DNA from: Oscillatoria princeps RMCB-10 | GTDB taxonomy: Bacteria; Cyanobacteriota; Cyanobacteriia; Cyanobacteriales; Oscillatoriaceae | Assembly: GCA_019359235.1 (NCBI GenBank) | Contig: JAHHHT010000008.1 | Coordinates: 62,001 to 126,000 of the forward strand | Length of the DNA: 64,000 nucleotides | Direction of reading: 5' to 3' | Part shown: positions 50,228-60,728 of the stretch, piece by piece | Position numbering within the stretch: position 1 is the stretch's first letter | Layout: each line of letters starts with the position of its first letter | Program-made: the position numbers and the translations under genes | Notes under the pieces: generated by a model | The model's database searches: none | Told to the model about the DNA's origin: nothing | Seen by the model: only the letters and a program-made list of their open reading frames with translations

Positions 50228-50274
50228 AGAAAGAGAGAGGTTAATATTATTAATTTGCCCCGCCCAACTTCCGA

Positions 50275-53200
50275 TTACCACGGACTGCCAATCATGGTAA
50301 AGGCAGACCAATAATAGGGATGCTTGAGATTGTGGGAACCCTCGTTGCGCAATTCTGCCGGCAGGGGAACACCGGCACGAGTTCCGCTCCGCAGCAACTG
50401 ACCCCCTTCTATCCGCACTTCCCCCCGAATCATCGCCAGTTGCGCTTGACGCAGCGCCTCCGCCTTAATTTTAGCCTCACTGAGGTGGCTGTAAAACTCG
50501 GTCATCAGGGCTAAAGTTCCGGCATCGCTAACATACCACAAACTCGCAACCGCTGACTTGACTCCCGCCGCTACCGCAAAACCGGCAAACCCCAACTCCG
50601 CCTGCTCATCCCCCACTGCGGTGCGACAAGCGGAAAGCACCAGCAACTCCACCGGCGGACTGTTCAGGCGAAGGTTGCGCAGCTCGTCAAGGCGCAGCTT
50701 GTCCTCCCACAGCGCAATATAAGAGTTGCTGATTTTCCCGGGTTGGAATTCGCCATGCGTTGCCAAGTGAATCATGGGATAGGGAGCGTTAGAGCGCTGC
50801 TCTATCAGGTTGCTTCGGGTGAACTCCTGATTCAAGAACGCTTTGCCCTCCCACAACTTCTGCGTAATCTCAGACAGCTCCACCGGCACCGCCGGCAAAG
50901 GTTTCTGATCCGCAAATTCGCTCGCTCCCATCGCCAAGACTTGTTTCCCCTGTACCGGCTGGTAGCGGGTGTCCATCAAACTGACGCTGGGGATGAGGGC
51001 GAGGCTGTATTTTTCCACGAGAAACTGTTTGCCGTCGTGCAACGCTGCGAGTGGCACCCCCCGCAATCCCGCATCCATGCTGAACAGCATCGTATCAATT
51101 TTAGCCGCAATCAATTCCGGCTCGATGGGCGCAATCATCCACTGATAGAGCTGCTGCGCCGTTCGCAAATAACTTGTCGTCTTCCGTTTCATGGGGTTTG
51201 TCACTTCGTTGCGAAAGGTGCGGACGACTTTCAGGACTTCCTCCCGCGACGCCACCGGCACAGTTTTGCGAATCGGTTGGCCCTCAGGCGTGAAAAGCAC
51301 CACTTCTAATTCGTTGGGAAGTAAGTTGACATAGACAATGCCTGATTGATTTCCAATGGTGCGGGCTATGTCGCTTAGAGCGGTACGGATGCTGGTTACA
51401 GTCACCGGCTGCCCCAGCTTTTTGTCCCCAAAGTAATCGGCATATTCCTGCGTGCGGCTTTCCTCGATAAGCGCCACCGTCTCAGAAGCGCTAGCAGCAA
51501 AAGGCGAGGTGTTGGTGAGGTTGAGAATGTCTAAAAGTTGGGGATCTGGGCTGAGAGGACTGCCATTAATAGTGACTGAACCCAGATTCGTGGAGACTTC
51601 GCCCGTAAGGATTTGTCCCGACTGGCTGTAAAGGTTGATATTGCCGCTCCCAAAAGCGCCGGTGGCGGTCAGGTTGCCTGTGTTAATGCCGGTTTGGGCA
51701 GAGATTGTAATGTCGCCTACACGCCCAGTGCGGGCTATGGTTTCAACATTAGCAGTGGTGACAGACGATTCACTGCTGGTGACGTCAATATTGCCGCTGT
51801 TAATCTCGCCAATAGAGCGGATGTTGGCTGCCGTGACGCTGTTTTGGGCGCTGGCGGCGATATTGCCGGCGCTGCCAAGTTGGGATACCGACTCGACATT
51901 GCCGGCGGTGAGGGCACCGGCACTGCTGGTGGCGCTGATATCCTGCGCCGCCGTATTGCCTTGTGAGCGGATGTTGCCTGCCGTAACATTATTTTGACCG
52001 GCTACAGAAACGTTGCCGGCACTGCCCTGCTGGGAAGTTGACTCGACATTGCCTGCCGTGAGGGCACCGGCACTGCTGGTGGCGCTGACATTTCCCGCCC
52101 CGGTATTGCCTTCAGCGCGGATGTTGCCGGCAGTGACATTATTTTGACCGGCGACATTAACGTTGCCGGCACTGCCTTGCTGGGAAGTTGACTCGACATT
52201 GCCTGCCGTGAGGGCACCGGCACTGCTGGTGGCGCTGACATTTCCCGCCCCGGTATTGCCTTGTGAGCGGATGTTGCCGGCAGTGACATTATTTTGACCG
52301 GCGACATTAACGTTGCCGGCACTCCCCTGTGCGGAGACGGATTCGACATTGCCGGCAGTGAGGGCACCGGCACTGCTGGTGGCGCTGACATCCCCCGACG
52401 CCGTATTGCCTTGTGAGCGGATGTTGCCGGCAGTGACATTATTTTGACCGGCGACATTAACGTTGCCGGCACTCCCCTGTGCGGAGACGGATTCGACATT
52501 GCCGGCAGTGAGGGCACCGGCACTGCTGGTGGCGCTGACATTTCCCGCCCCGGTATTGCCTTCAGCGCGGATGTTGCCGGCAGTGACATTATTTTGACCG
52601 GCGACATTAACGTTGCCGGCAGTGCCTTGTGCGGAAATGGATTCGACATTGCCTGCCGTGAGGGCACCGGCACTGCTGGTGGCGCTGACATTTCCCGCCC
52701 CGGTATTGCCTTCAGCGCGGATGTTGCCGGCAGTGACATTATTTTGACCGGCGACATTAACGTTGCCGGCACTGCCTTGCTGGGAAGTTGACTCGACATT
52801 GCCTGCCGTGAGGGCACCGGCACTGCTGGTGGCGCTGACATTTCCCGCCCCGGTATTGCCTTCAGCGCGGATGTTGCCGGCAGTGACATTATTTTGACCG
52901 GCGACATTAACGTTGCCGGCACTCCCCTGTGCGGAGACGGATTCGACATTGCCTGCCGTGAGGGCACCGGCACTGCTGGTGGCGCTGACATTTCCCGCCC
53001 CGGTATTGCCTTCAGCGCGGATGTTGCCGGCAGTGACATTATTTTGACCGGCGACATTAACGTTGCCGGCACTCCCCTGTGCGGAGACGGATTCGACATT
53101 GCCTGCCGTGAGGGCACCGGCACTGCTGGTGGCGCTGACATTTCCCGCCCCGGTATTGCCTTGTGAGCGGATGTTGCCGGCAGTGACATTATTTTGACCG

Positions 53201-56200
53201 GCAACAGTGACGTTGCCGGCACTGCCTTGTGCGGAGACGGATTCGACAGTGCCTGCCGTGAGGGCACCGGCACTGCTGGTGGCGCTGACATTTCCCGCCC
53301 CGGTATTGCCTTCAGCGCGGATGTTGCCGGCAGTGACATTATTTTGACCGGCGACATTAACGTTGCCGGCACTCCCTTGTGCGGAGACGGATTCGACATT
53401 GCCGGTAGTGAGGGTACTGCTGGTGGCGCTGACATTTCCTGATGCCGTATTGCCTTCTGAGCGGATATTGCCTGCCGTAGCGCTATTTTCAGCAGCGACA
53501 GAAACGTTGCCGGCACTCCCCTGTGCGGAAACGGATTCGACATTGCTTGTGCTGAGGGCACCGGCACTGCTGGTGGCGCTGACATTTCCCGACGCCGTAT
53601 TGCCAACTGAGCGGATGTTGCCTGCCGTGGCGCTATTTTCAGCGGCGACAGAAACGTTGCCGGCACTGCCTTGTGCGGATACCGATTCGACATTGCCGGT
53701 AGTGAGGGCACTGCTGGTGGCGCTGACATTTCCCGACGCCGTATTGCCAACTGAGCGGATGTTGCCGGCAGTGACATTATTTTGACCGGCGACAGAAACG
53801 TTGCCGGCACTGCCTTGTGCGGATACCGACTCGACATTACCGGTAGTGAGGGCACTGCTGGTGGCGCTGACATTTCCTGATGCCGTATTGCCTTGTGAGC
53901 GGATGTTGCCTGCCGTGGCGCTATTTTCTGCGGCGACAGTGACGTTGCCGGCACTGCCTTGTGCGGATACCGACTCGACATTGCCTGTCGTTAGGTTAGC
54001 CCCTGCAGTGTTGGCGATATTGCCAGAATTTCCCCCACCGGCAGTGCTGGTTTGATTGCCTGCCGTGAGGTTAGCCCCTGCAGTGTTGGCGATATTGCCA
54101 GAATTGCCCCCACCGGCAGTGCTGGTTTGGTTTTCTGCTGCGATGTTGCCACTTGCCGTGTTGGTGATATTGCCAGAGTTGCCGTTACTGGCGCTTGAGG
54201 TTTGGTTGCCTGTCGCAATATTTCCGCTGTCTGTGGGGTTGGTATTGCCGGCAGTGTTGCTGATATTGCCAGAATCCCCGTTTTCGGTGCTGGAAGTTTG
54301 AGTGCCGGCTGTCACATCCCCACCGGCTGTGTTGGTAATATTGCCAGAATTGCCGTTTTCAGTGCTGGTGATTTGAGTGCCGGCTGTTACATCCCCACCG
54401 GCTGTGTTGATGATGTTGCCAGAATTCCCGGTGTCGGTGCTGGTGATTTGACTGCCGGCAGTCACATCCCCACCGGCTGTGTTGCTAATATAGCCCGAAT
54501 TCCCGCTGCCGCTAGTGATTTGATTCGCGGCTGTTACCGTCCCACCGGCTCGGTTGAGAATATAGCCTGAATTCCCGCTTTCAGTGCGTGTAGTTTGGCT
54601 GCCAGTTGTGATGTCGCCACCGGCTGACACCTCTATATTGCCAGAGTCTCCCTCATCCGTGAGAGACTGTATGTTCAGAGTCGTGACGCTCCCGCCGGCA
54701 CTCACTTGAATGTTGCCCGAGCCGGTAGTGCCGAGCGAGTCGAGGTTGCCTGCCGCAATGGTATTGCCATTGACGGCAATATTGCCGCTGGGGCCGTTTC
54801 CAGCTTGTGTTGTGATAGCGTTTGTCGTGACGGTATTGCTGTCGCTGGTGACAGTAATGTCGCCACTTTCGGTGCTGCCAAAAGAGGTGATGTTGCCGGT
54901 TAAAGCAATCCTGCCCGGACTGGTTAAAACGATATCGCCGGCTGTGCCGCTGGTGGAATAGGTGTCCAGGTTGCCGCCGACATTAATACTATTTTGACTG
55001 TCGCTGCGGAGGCGAATATTGCCGCCTTGCAACAAGCCTTCTGAGCGGATGCCTGCGGTTTCGACGTGTCCTGCCGCAGTGATGGTAACACTGCCGGCAG
55101 CGCCCCCGGAAGACATGGTGTTGAGTGAGCCGGTGCTGGTATCTACGCCACCCGCGCTGCTTGCGATTGCGATGTCTCCTCCGGTGCCGGTGCTGCCTGA
55201 AACGGGTGTGAAGTTTAGCTGCTCAATGCCGTCGTAAACTCGCTCAGCTTCAAAACCCGCCATTGACTCAATCCGCCCTGTCTTAATATCCCCAGAAGCG
55301 GTCAGGGTGACAGAACCGGCATTTCCCTCTCTTGAATAAGAAGATAGCCAGCCACTGGCAGTATCAATACCACCGGCACTGCTCTTGAGTTCGATATTCC
55401 CGCCACTGCCGGTGCCCGACTCTGACGAGATAAAACTTGTCTTAATATCCCCAGAAGCCGTCAGGGTGACAGAACCGGCATTCCCCTCAATTGCAGAAGA
55501 GGATAGGTCGCCGATACTCTCAATGCCACCGGCACTGCTATTCAGGGTGATATCCCCCCCAATGCCGGTGCCATAAGAATAAGACGCGATGCCACTTGTC
55601 TTCATATCCCCAGAAGCCGTCAGCGTGACTGAACCAGCATTTCCCTGCTGTGAGTAAGAATATAGCCCGCCCGAGAGAGTATTAATGCCACCGGCACTGC
55701 TAGTGAGGGAGATATCCCCCCCACTGCCAGCACCCCTGGAAAACGACTCGATGAAACCTGTCTGAATATCCCCAGAAGCTGTCAGCATGACTGAACCCGC
55801 ATTCCCCTCCAATGAATAAGAGGACAGACTGCCACCGACAGTATTAATGCCACCGGCACTGCTCTTGAGTGCGATATTCCCCCCGCTGCCGAAGTAACCA
55901 GAATACGAGGAGATATTACCTGTCTGAATATCCCCAAAAGCCGTCAGGGTGACGGAACCCCCATTCCCCTGACTGGAATAAGACTCCAGCACCGCACTAG
56001 CCGTAGAAATGCCACCGGCAGTGCTGGTGAGGGCGATATCCCCCCCACTGCCGGTGTCCTCGGAATACGACTCAATATTACCTGCCTGAATATCCCCAGA
56101 AGCTGTCAGGCTGACTGAACCCGCATTGCCCTGATATGAATAAGAGGATAGCTTGCCCGAGGCAGTAGAAATGCTGCCGGCACTGCTGGTGAGGGCGATA

Positions 56201-59200
56201 TTCCCCCCACTGCCGGTGCCCTGAGAAAACGAGGATATTTCACCAATTTGAATATCCCCAGAAGCCGTCAGGGTGACGGAACCCCCATTTCCCTGCCATG
56301 AAGAAGAGGTTAGCTCGCCCAAGGTGGTATTAATGTTACCGGCACGGCTATTGAGGGAAATATCCCCCCCACTGCCGGTGCCATTAGAAAAGGACGATAT
56401 ATTCCCTGTCTTAACATCCCCAGAAGCCGTCAGGGTGACAGCACCCCCACTCCCTATATCTGAAAAAGACTGCAGCGCCGCACTGGTCGTATCAATGGCA
56501 CCGTCACTGCTGGTGAGGGCGATATTTCCCCCACTGCCGGTGCCATTAGAGAACGACGAGATGGCACCTGTGTTGATATCTCCAAAAGCCGTGAGACTGA
56601 CAGAACCCGCATTTCCCTGAGCGGCAGAAGACTGCAGCGGCGCACTGGTCGTATTAATGGCACCGGCACTGCTCTTCAAGGTGATATCCCCCCCACTGCC
56701 GGTGGCATTAGACGAAGTGCTGATTTCACCTGTCTTAATATCCTCAGAAGCCGTCAGGGTGACAGAACCTCCATTTCCCTCTTTTGAATAAGAGTTTAGC
56801 AAGCTGCTGGCAGTATTAATGCCACCGGCACTGCTATTGAGGGCGATATTCCCCCCACTGCCGGTGCCATCAGAAAACGACGAGATGTTCCCTGGCTTAA
56901 TATCCCCTGAAGCCGTCAGGGTGACTGAACCCCCACTCCCCTGTGCGGCGCTGGAGTTGAGAGTGCTGGCGCTGGTATCAATGGCACCGGCGGTACTATT
57001 AAAGGTGATATTTCCCGCATCACCGGCTGAGGTACTCGCCGTGCTCACCCCCTCGACAATCGTGATATCTCCGGCAGCGCTCACTGACACGTCGCCCCCG
57101 CCCGATGTTACAATCCCCATCGGGATATTGGTAGCGCCACCCACAGTTAATCCCCCTTTGGGAGAGTCGAAAAACGCCCCGCCACTCCCGCTGCTCGCCT
57201 CTAAGTTGCTGGCGCTGAGGCGCAGCGGTCCTGCAAGCGACCCAATGCTGCCGGTGCCTGAGGCTAAAGTCTGAAACACAGCCCTCGAAGCAGTAATTAA
57301 TGAGTCATCTGAGCTGCGCAGGATATTGCCGGTTGCGGCGTTAACTGTGAGAGAGCCTGCGGTGTTGAGATTGCTCAGGGTGATGTTGCCAACTTGTCCG
57401 ATCGTTCCCAATTCTATCACAATATTTCCGCTGCCGGCATTGAGGGAAGTTCCCGGTGCCATTGTCACTGAACCTGCGCCAGATGCGCGATATTTGGGGT
57501 CAGCGCTGTTACTGTTGGCTCGCAGGGCGATATTGCCGTTGCTACCTGAGGTGTCGATGTCAGCGTTGATATTGATGCTGCGACCGGCATTTAGCTGCAA
57601 ACTTCTGATTGAGTCGGTTTGGATGGGTTCATTTACGGTAATATCGCTGTGAGCGTTCAGGGTGACATTCCCTGCCAGAGTGTTAAGGCTGCCGGCACCG
57701 GCAGTGACGCTGGCTTTTGAGTCGGTATTGAAGGGATCGTCCTCACCCCCACCGGCAATGGTGATATTCCTCGAACCGCTGAAGGAGTCGGTGGAGATGC
57801 TGCCAGCAAACGCATTTAGGGTGATGTTGCCTGCAGTCCCCTTCTCAGAAGAGGGGTCAAGGAATCCCCCATTGATGATATCACTCTGCTGGCTGGTCAT
57901 GGTAATGTTCCCACCCCGCAAGAAGCCAGAGGAATTGATGTCGCCGGTGAGGATCGTACCGCTGGCGGTGAGGGTGAGCGAGCCCCCATTTCCCTGAGTT
58001 GAATAAGACTCCAGCACCGCACTGGTGGTATCAATGCCACCGTCAGCGCTATTGAGAGCGATATTCCCCCCACTTCCTGCGCCCAAAGAATAGGACGAGA
58101 TGATACCTGCTGTAATATCCCCAGAAGCGCTTAGGGTGACTGAACCCCCATTCCCTTCCTGTGAATAGGAGCCCAGTTTGCCCCCTGAAGTATTAATGCC
58201 ACCGGCACTGCTATTCAAGGAGATATTCCCGCCACTGCCTGCGCCCAAGGAATGCGCCCAGATCGTATTTGTCTGAATATCCCCAAAAGCCGTCAGGGTG
58301 ACTGAACCGGCATTCCCCAAATATGAATAAGAGACCAGATCGCCACCGCTAGTATTAATGCCACCGGCACTGCTGTTGAGAGAGATATCCCCGCCACTGC
58401 CGGTGGCATTAGAATACGACCGGATGTCCTCTGTCTGAATATCCCCAAAAGCCGTCAGAGTGACAGAACCCGAATTTCCAGAAGCTGAGCGAGAGGATAT
58501 GTCGCCACGGGTGCTATCGATGGCACCGGCACTGCTCGTAAGAGAGATATTCCCCCCAGTGCCGGTGTAATTAGATGCCGAGTCGATGCCACCAGTCTGA
58601 ATATCCCCAGCAGCGGTCAGGTTGACAGAACCCCCATCCCCTTTATCTGAGCTAGATTCTAGGAAGCCACCGGCAGTATTAATCCCACCCCTCCTGCTAT
58701 TGAGGGCGATATTCCCCCCTTTGCCGGTGCCGGTGGAACGCGACACCAAGGAACCTGTTACAATATCTGATGTGGCACTCAGCGCAATCGCTCCGCCGTT
58801 TCCTAAGGATCTCGTGTCAATATTGCCGGCAGTTATCGCCGCCGCCGAAATTGTAACACTTCTCCCCGCCGCCTGGATGGTGTCCCCGGCATTCATGGAA
58901 AATGAGCCGGTGCCATCCCTGTCCGCATCCGCTGTCAAGGTAATCTTGCCGGTGCCGGGTTTAAAGGTTAATTCTCCGTCCGATAAGTCGGAGACGGTGA
59001 TATTCTTGCTCGCCTCTAATTTGACATCCGCATTCCCACCCAAGCTTTCCAGCGCTGTCTCAGAGATGGTAAAGGTGCCGGTGCCCTCCCCAAACAGGAC
59101 TTGCCTGTCTGTAACTTCCCCGTCGGACGCACCCCCATCCTTATCCGCAATGGTAATATTTTCTGGGTCGAGCAATAAGGTGCCGGCTGCCCCAAAGGCG

Positions 59201-60495
59201 GCGCTCACATCAACTGTCCCTCGGAAAATCAGGTTTTCTTTCCCTGACACTTCCACAAATCCGCCATCGCCTGAATTGCTCCCACCTCTGGCGCTAATGT
59301 GGCCCAAGAAATGTGTCGTTTTATCTGACCAAACTGTGACACGCCCGCCATTCCCATTCAATAGGGCGTCTGCATTAATCGCCGAATCCGAACTGACAGA
59401 GGTGTGGGAGGCATTGGGCACTGTTCCCGCGCCCCGATAGTCGCCCCCAATCCGTACAGTTCCGCCGGCAATTGCGCCCGAAGCGTTTATATTGGCACCG
59501 ACAAGTCCGACGCGAGAACCCAAAACATTCACCGCACCGCCAACACCACTGGACGCAGACACATCTATCCCACCGGCAACAATTGCCGTTCCCGCATCCG
59601 CCGGTATCCTCACCCCAGAACCCGTCAAGGACACCTCCCCTTTTTCATTAACGCTAAGGGCGGAGGCGTGACCGAAATCACCGCCGGTGAGCAATTGAGG
59701 CAGCGACAATGGAGTCAGCTTTTCATTATTCTGACGTAGGACAGGCGTCTCGCCTGTCCTTTCCCTTAAAGCCGCCGGCTCGATGTCCAAACTCAGCAAA
59801 TGTCCTTCCTGAGAAAGTCTCACTGTACTCTCCCCAGGCACACCGGCAATCGTAACATTCCCCCCAGGACTTGTCAGGGTGCCGGTGTTTATTACTGTCC
59901 CGCCCAGCAGGGTTAGATTGTTACCGGATGTTAAGCTTAAATTCCCTTCATTGACAATCGCCCCCGGCTGTGATAGCGCGAAATTAAACGCGCTGGGAGT
60001 CCCCACTAAGATATTGTAATCATTGCTACCAACCGCATTAAACCAGCCCGCACCAAACCCAATGCCGGTGGCTGCCGTGGCGGTGAAGGATGCCGGCACG
60101 TTCAAACTGGCATTTGGGCCAAATACGATGCCGGCTGGGTTCATTAAGAATAGGTTAGAATGCCCACCGGCTACTTGGATTAACCCATTTATATAAGAGG
60201 CGTCGCCCCCAACTACCCGCCCCAGAATATTGCGGATATCCGGATTGGAGAGGAAGTTAGCAGTCTGCCCCTCACTCAGGCCAAATTTCTGGAAACTGTG
60301 AAAAAGATTCGCGCCATCCCTTGACAGGGAACCGCCTTGTATGTTAAAAGTATTTCCCTGAGTAGTGACAGTTGTGCCGGTGCCGTCGGGTGCGGGCGCG
60401 ATCAGTTGCGCCAGTGCCGGTTTGGCGAATGCAAGTGGGCTGAGAAAGGGAAGAATAACCAGCAACGAACTCAATGCTCCGGCGGCGGATTTCAT
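50275..60495 (-). CDS. Giant secreted haemagglutinin-CHAT protein 2
   Basis: About 3406 aa from ATG 60495, which has AGGA 8-11 nt upstream and gives the same signal peptide as paralog 1 (MKSAAGALSSLLVILPFLSP); a GTG at 60582 would add 29 residues. TPS haemagglutinin domain about 30-290, carrying VVGGDASYINGLIQVAGGHS and NLFLMNPAGIVFGPNASLNV. The stalk has three repeat types: variable units of roughly 50 residues (GSGGNIALNSSAGGINT, GNGGSVTLTASGDIQTG), units of about 25 (NSGNITNTAGGDVTAG), then near-identical 50-residue units (GSAGNVNVAGQNNVTAGNIR). CHAT domain from about 3010: His3247 in MIHLATHGEF, Cys3290 in LVLSACRTAVGD, end HPYYWSAFTMIGSPW. The stalk is Asn/Thr/Ser/Gly-rich and almost free of Cys. 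Probably an exported fibre with a protease-like tip. Confidence 0.9.
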   Translation of the reverse strand: MKSAAGALSSLLVILPFLSPLAFAKPALAQLIAPAPDGTGTTVTTQGNTFNIQGGSLSRDGANLFHSFQKFGLSEGQTANFLSNPDIRNILGRVVGGDASYINGLIQVAGGHSNLFLMNPAGIVFGPNASLNVPASFTATAATGIGFGAGWFNAVGSNDYNILVGTPSAFNFALSQPGAIVNEGNLSLTSGNNLTLLGGTVINTGTLTSPGGNVTIAGVPGESTVRLSQEGHLLSLDIEPAALRERTGETPVLRQNNEKLTPLSLPQLLTGGDFGHASALSVNEKGEVSLTGSGVRIPADAGTAIVAGGIDVSASSGVGGAVNVLGSRVGLVGANINASGAIAGGTVRIGGDYRGAGTVPNASHTSVSSDSAINADALLNGNGGRVTVWSDKTTHFLGHISARGGSNSGDGGFVEVSGKENLIFRGTVDVSAAFGAAGTLLLDPENITIADKDGGASDGEVTDRQVLFGEGTGTFTISETALESLGGNADVKLEASKNITVSDLSDGELTFKPGTGKITLTADADRDGTGSFSMNAGDTIQAAGRSVTISAAAITAGNIDTRSLGNGGAIALSATSDIVTGSLVSRSTGTGKGGNIALNSRRGGINTAGGFLESSSDKGDGGSVNLTAAGDIQTGGIDSASNYTGTGGNISLTSSAGAIDSTRGDISSRSASGNSGSVTLTAFGDIQTEDIRSYSNATGSGGDISLNSSAGGINTSGGDLVSYSYLGNAGSVTLTAFGDIQTNTIWAHSLGAGSGGNISLNSSAGGINTSGGKLGSYSQEGNGGSVTLSASGDITAGIISSYSLGAGSGGNIALNSADGGIDTTSAVLESYSTQGNGGSLTLTASGTILTGDINSSGFLRGGNITMTSQQSDIINGGFLDPSSEKGTAGNITLNAFAGSISTDSFSGSRNITIAGGGEDDPFNTDSKASVTAGAGSLNTLAGNVTLNAHSDITVNEPIQTDSIRSLQLNAGRSININADIDTSGSNGNIALRANSNSADPKYRASGAGSVTMAPGTSLNAGSGNIVIELGTIGQVGNITLSNLNTAGSLTVNAATGNILRSSDDSLITASRAVFQTLASGTGSIGSLAGPLRLSASNLEASSGSGGAFFDSPKGGLTVGGATNIPMGIVTSGGGDVSVSAAGDITIVEGVSTASTSAGDAGNITFNSTAGAIDTSASTLNSSAAQGSGGSVTLTASGDIKPGNISSFSDGTGSGGNIALNSSAGGINTASSLLNSYSKEGNGGSVTLTASEDIKTGEISTSSNATGSGGDITLKSSAGAINTTSAPLQSSAAQGNAGSVSLTAFGDINTGAISSFSNGTGSGGNIALTSSDGAIDTTSAALQSFSDIGSGGAVTLTASGDVKTGNISSFSNGTGSGGDISLNSRAGNINTTLGELTSSSWQGNGGSVTLTASGDIQIGEISSFSQGTGSGGNIALTSSAGSISTASGKLSSYSYQGNAGSVSLTASGDIQAGNIESYSEDTGSGGDIALTSTAGGISTASAVLESYSSQGNGGSVTLTAFGDIQTGNISSYSGYFGSGGNIALKSSAGGINTVGGSLSSYSLEGNAGSVMLTASGDIQTGFIESFSRGAGSGGDISLTSSAGGINTLSGGLYSYSQQGNAGSVTLTASGDMKTSGIASYSYGTGIGGDITLNSSAGGIESIGDLSSSAIEGNAGSVTLTASGDIKTSFISSESGTGSGGNIELKSSAGGIDTASGWLSSYSREGNAGSVTLTASGDIKTGRIESMAGFEAERVYDGIEQLNFTPVSGSTGTGGDIAIASSAGGVDTSTGSLNTMSSGGAAGSVTITAAGHVETAGIRSEGLLQGGNIRLRSDSQNSINVGGNLDTYSTSGTAGDIVLTSPGRIALTGNITSFGSTESGDITVTSDSNTVTTNAITTQAGNGPSGNIAVNGNTIAAGNLDSLGTTGSGNIQVSAGGSVTTLNIQSLTDEGDSGNIEVSAGGDITTGSQTTRTESGNSGYILNRAGGTVTAANQITSGSGNSGYISNTAGGDVTAGSQITSTDTGNSGNIINTAGGDVTAGTQITSTENGNSGNITNTAGGDVTAGTQTSSTENGDSGNISNTAGNTNPTDSGNIATGNQTSSASNGNSGNITNTASGNIAAENQTSTAGGGNSGNIANTAGANLTAGNQTSTAGGGNSGNIANTAGANLTTGNVESVSAQGSAGNVTVAAENSATAGNIRSQGNTASGNVSATSSALTTGNVESVSAQGSAGNVSVAGQNNVTAGNIRSVGNTASGNVSATSSALTTGNVESVSAQGSAGNVSVAAENSATAGNIRSVGNTASGNVSATSSAGALSTSNVESVSAQGSAGNVSVAAENSATAGNIRSEGNTASGNVSATSSTLTTGNVESVSAQGSAGNVNVAGQNNVTAGNIRAEGNTGAGNVSATSSAGALTAGTVESVSAQGSAGNVTVAGQNNVTAGNIRSQGNTGAGNVSATSSAGALTAGNVESVSAQGSAGNVNVAGQNNVTAGNIRAEGNTGAGNVSATSSAGALTAGNVESVSAQGSAGNVNVAGQNNVTAGNIRAEGNTGAGNVSATSSAGALTAGNVESTSQQGSAGNVNVAGQNNVTAGNIRAEGNTGAGNVSATSSAGALTAGNVESISAQGTAGNVNVAGQNNVTAGNIRAEGNTGAGNVSATSSAGALTAGNVESVSAQGSAGNVNVAGQNNVTAGNIRSQGNTASGDVSATSSAGALTAGNVESVSAQGSAGNVNVAGQNNVTAGNIRSQGNTGAGNVSATSSAGALTAGNVESTSQQGSAGNVNVAGQNNVTAGNIRAEGNTGAGNVSATSSAGALTAGNVESTSQQGSAGNVSVAGQNNVTAGNIRSQGNTAAQDISATSSAGALTAGNVESVSQLGSAGNIAASAQNSVTAANIRSIGEINSGNIDVTSSESSVTTANVETIARTGRVGDITISAQTGINTGNLTATGAFGSGNINLYSQSGQILTGEVSTNLGSVTINGSPLSPDPQLLDILNLTNTSPFAASASETVALIEESRTQEYADYFGDKKLGQPVTVTSIRTALSDIARTIGNQSGIVYVNLLPNELEVVLFTPEGQPIRKTVPVASREEVLKVVRTFRNEVTNPMKRKTTSYLRTAQQLYQWMIAPIEPELIAAKIDTMLFSMDAGLRGVPLAALHDGKQFLVEKYSLALIPSVSLMDTRYQPVQGKQVLAMGASEFADQKPLPAVPVELSEITQKLWEGKAFLNQEFTRSNLIEQRSNAPYPMIHLATHGEFQPGKISNSYIALWEDKLRLDELRNLRLNSPPVELLVLSACRTAVGDEQAELGFAGFAVAAGVKSAVASLWYVSDAGTLALMTEFYSHLSEAKIKAEALRQAQLAMIRGEVRIEGGQLLRSGTRAGVPLPAELRNEGSHNLKHPYYWSAFTMIGSPW
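51901..53550. repeat. Near-identical 150-bp coding repeats in CHAT gene 2
   Basis: Units start at 51901, 52051, 52201, 52351, 52501, 52651, 52801, 52951, 53101 and 53251, each exactly 150 bp (50 codons), with more diverged 144- and 150-bp units after that to about 54000. Neighbouring copies differ by only a few bases, grouped as interchangeable variants (for example CTGTGCGGAGACGG or CTTGCTGGGAAGTT). Confidence 0.92.
59735..59765. repeat. In-frame REP copy in CHAT gene 2
   Basis: Plus strand GACGTAGGACAGGCGTCTCG followed by CCTGTCC; on the coding strand it gives RTGETPVLRQ. The same 20-plus bases occur in the gap near 30533-30557. Paralog 1 has a half-copy at the same place (EGTPVLQ, plus strand near 49297). 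Confidence 0.75.
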
Positions 60496-60689
60496 AGACT
60501 TTGCTTCCTGGCGGTTGATTTTTATCAAACCTTTTGCTTCCAACTCTAACATGAATTTTCTATCCCTGACCGATTTCTTCACAATTATTTAAGATAAGCC
60601 GGCTGGCCGGATGGATGAGGACTTCTCAATTCCTCATTCTGACTTCTCAATTCAAAATGCCCCCGCTCACCCGCAGCCAATCATGTTGT

Positions 60690-60724
60690 GGGGTGCGTTA
60701 CGCTATCGCGCTTCGCACCCTACT
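60690..60724. repeat. Imperfect palindrome GGGGTGCGTTACGC...GCTTCGCACCC
   Basis: Located between CHAT genes 2 and 3; same family as 23628-23692. Likely a read-through brake or terminator for gene 3. Confidence 0.65.
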
Positions 60725-60728
60725 ATTT

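Noticed and set aside
52002-53981. 659-aa open frame on the minus strand inside CHAT gene 2
   Set aside because: It exists because the 150-bp repeat length is a multiple of three; the product (SLPAMSNPSPHRGVPATLMS-type repeats) is a shifted-frame reading of the real repeats.
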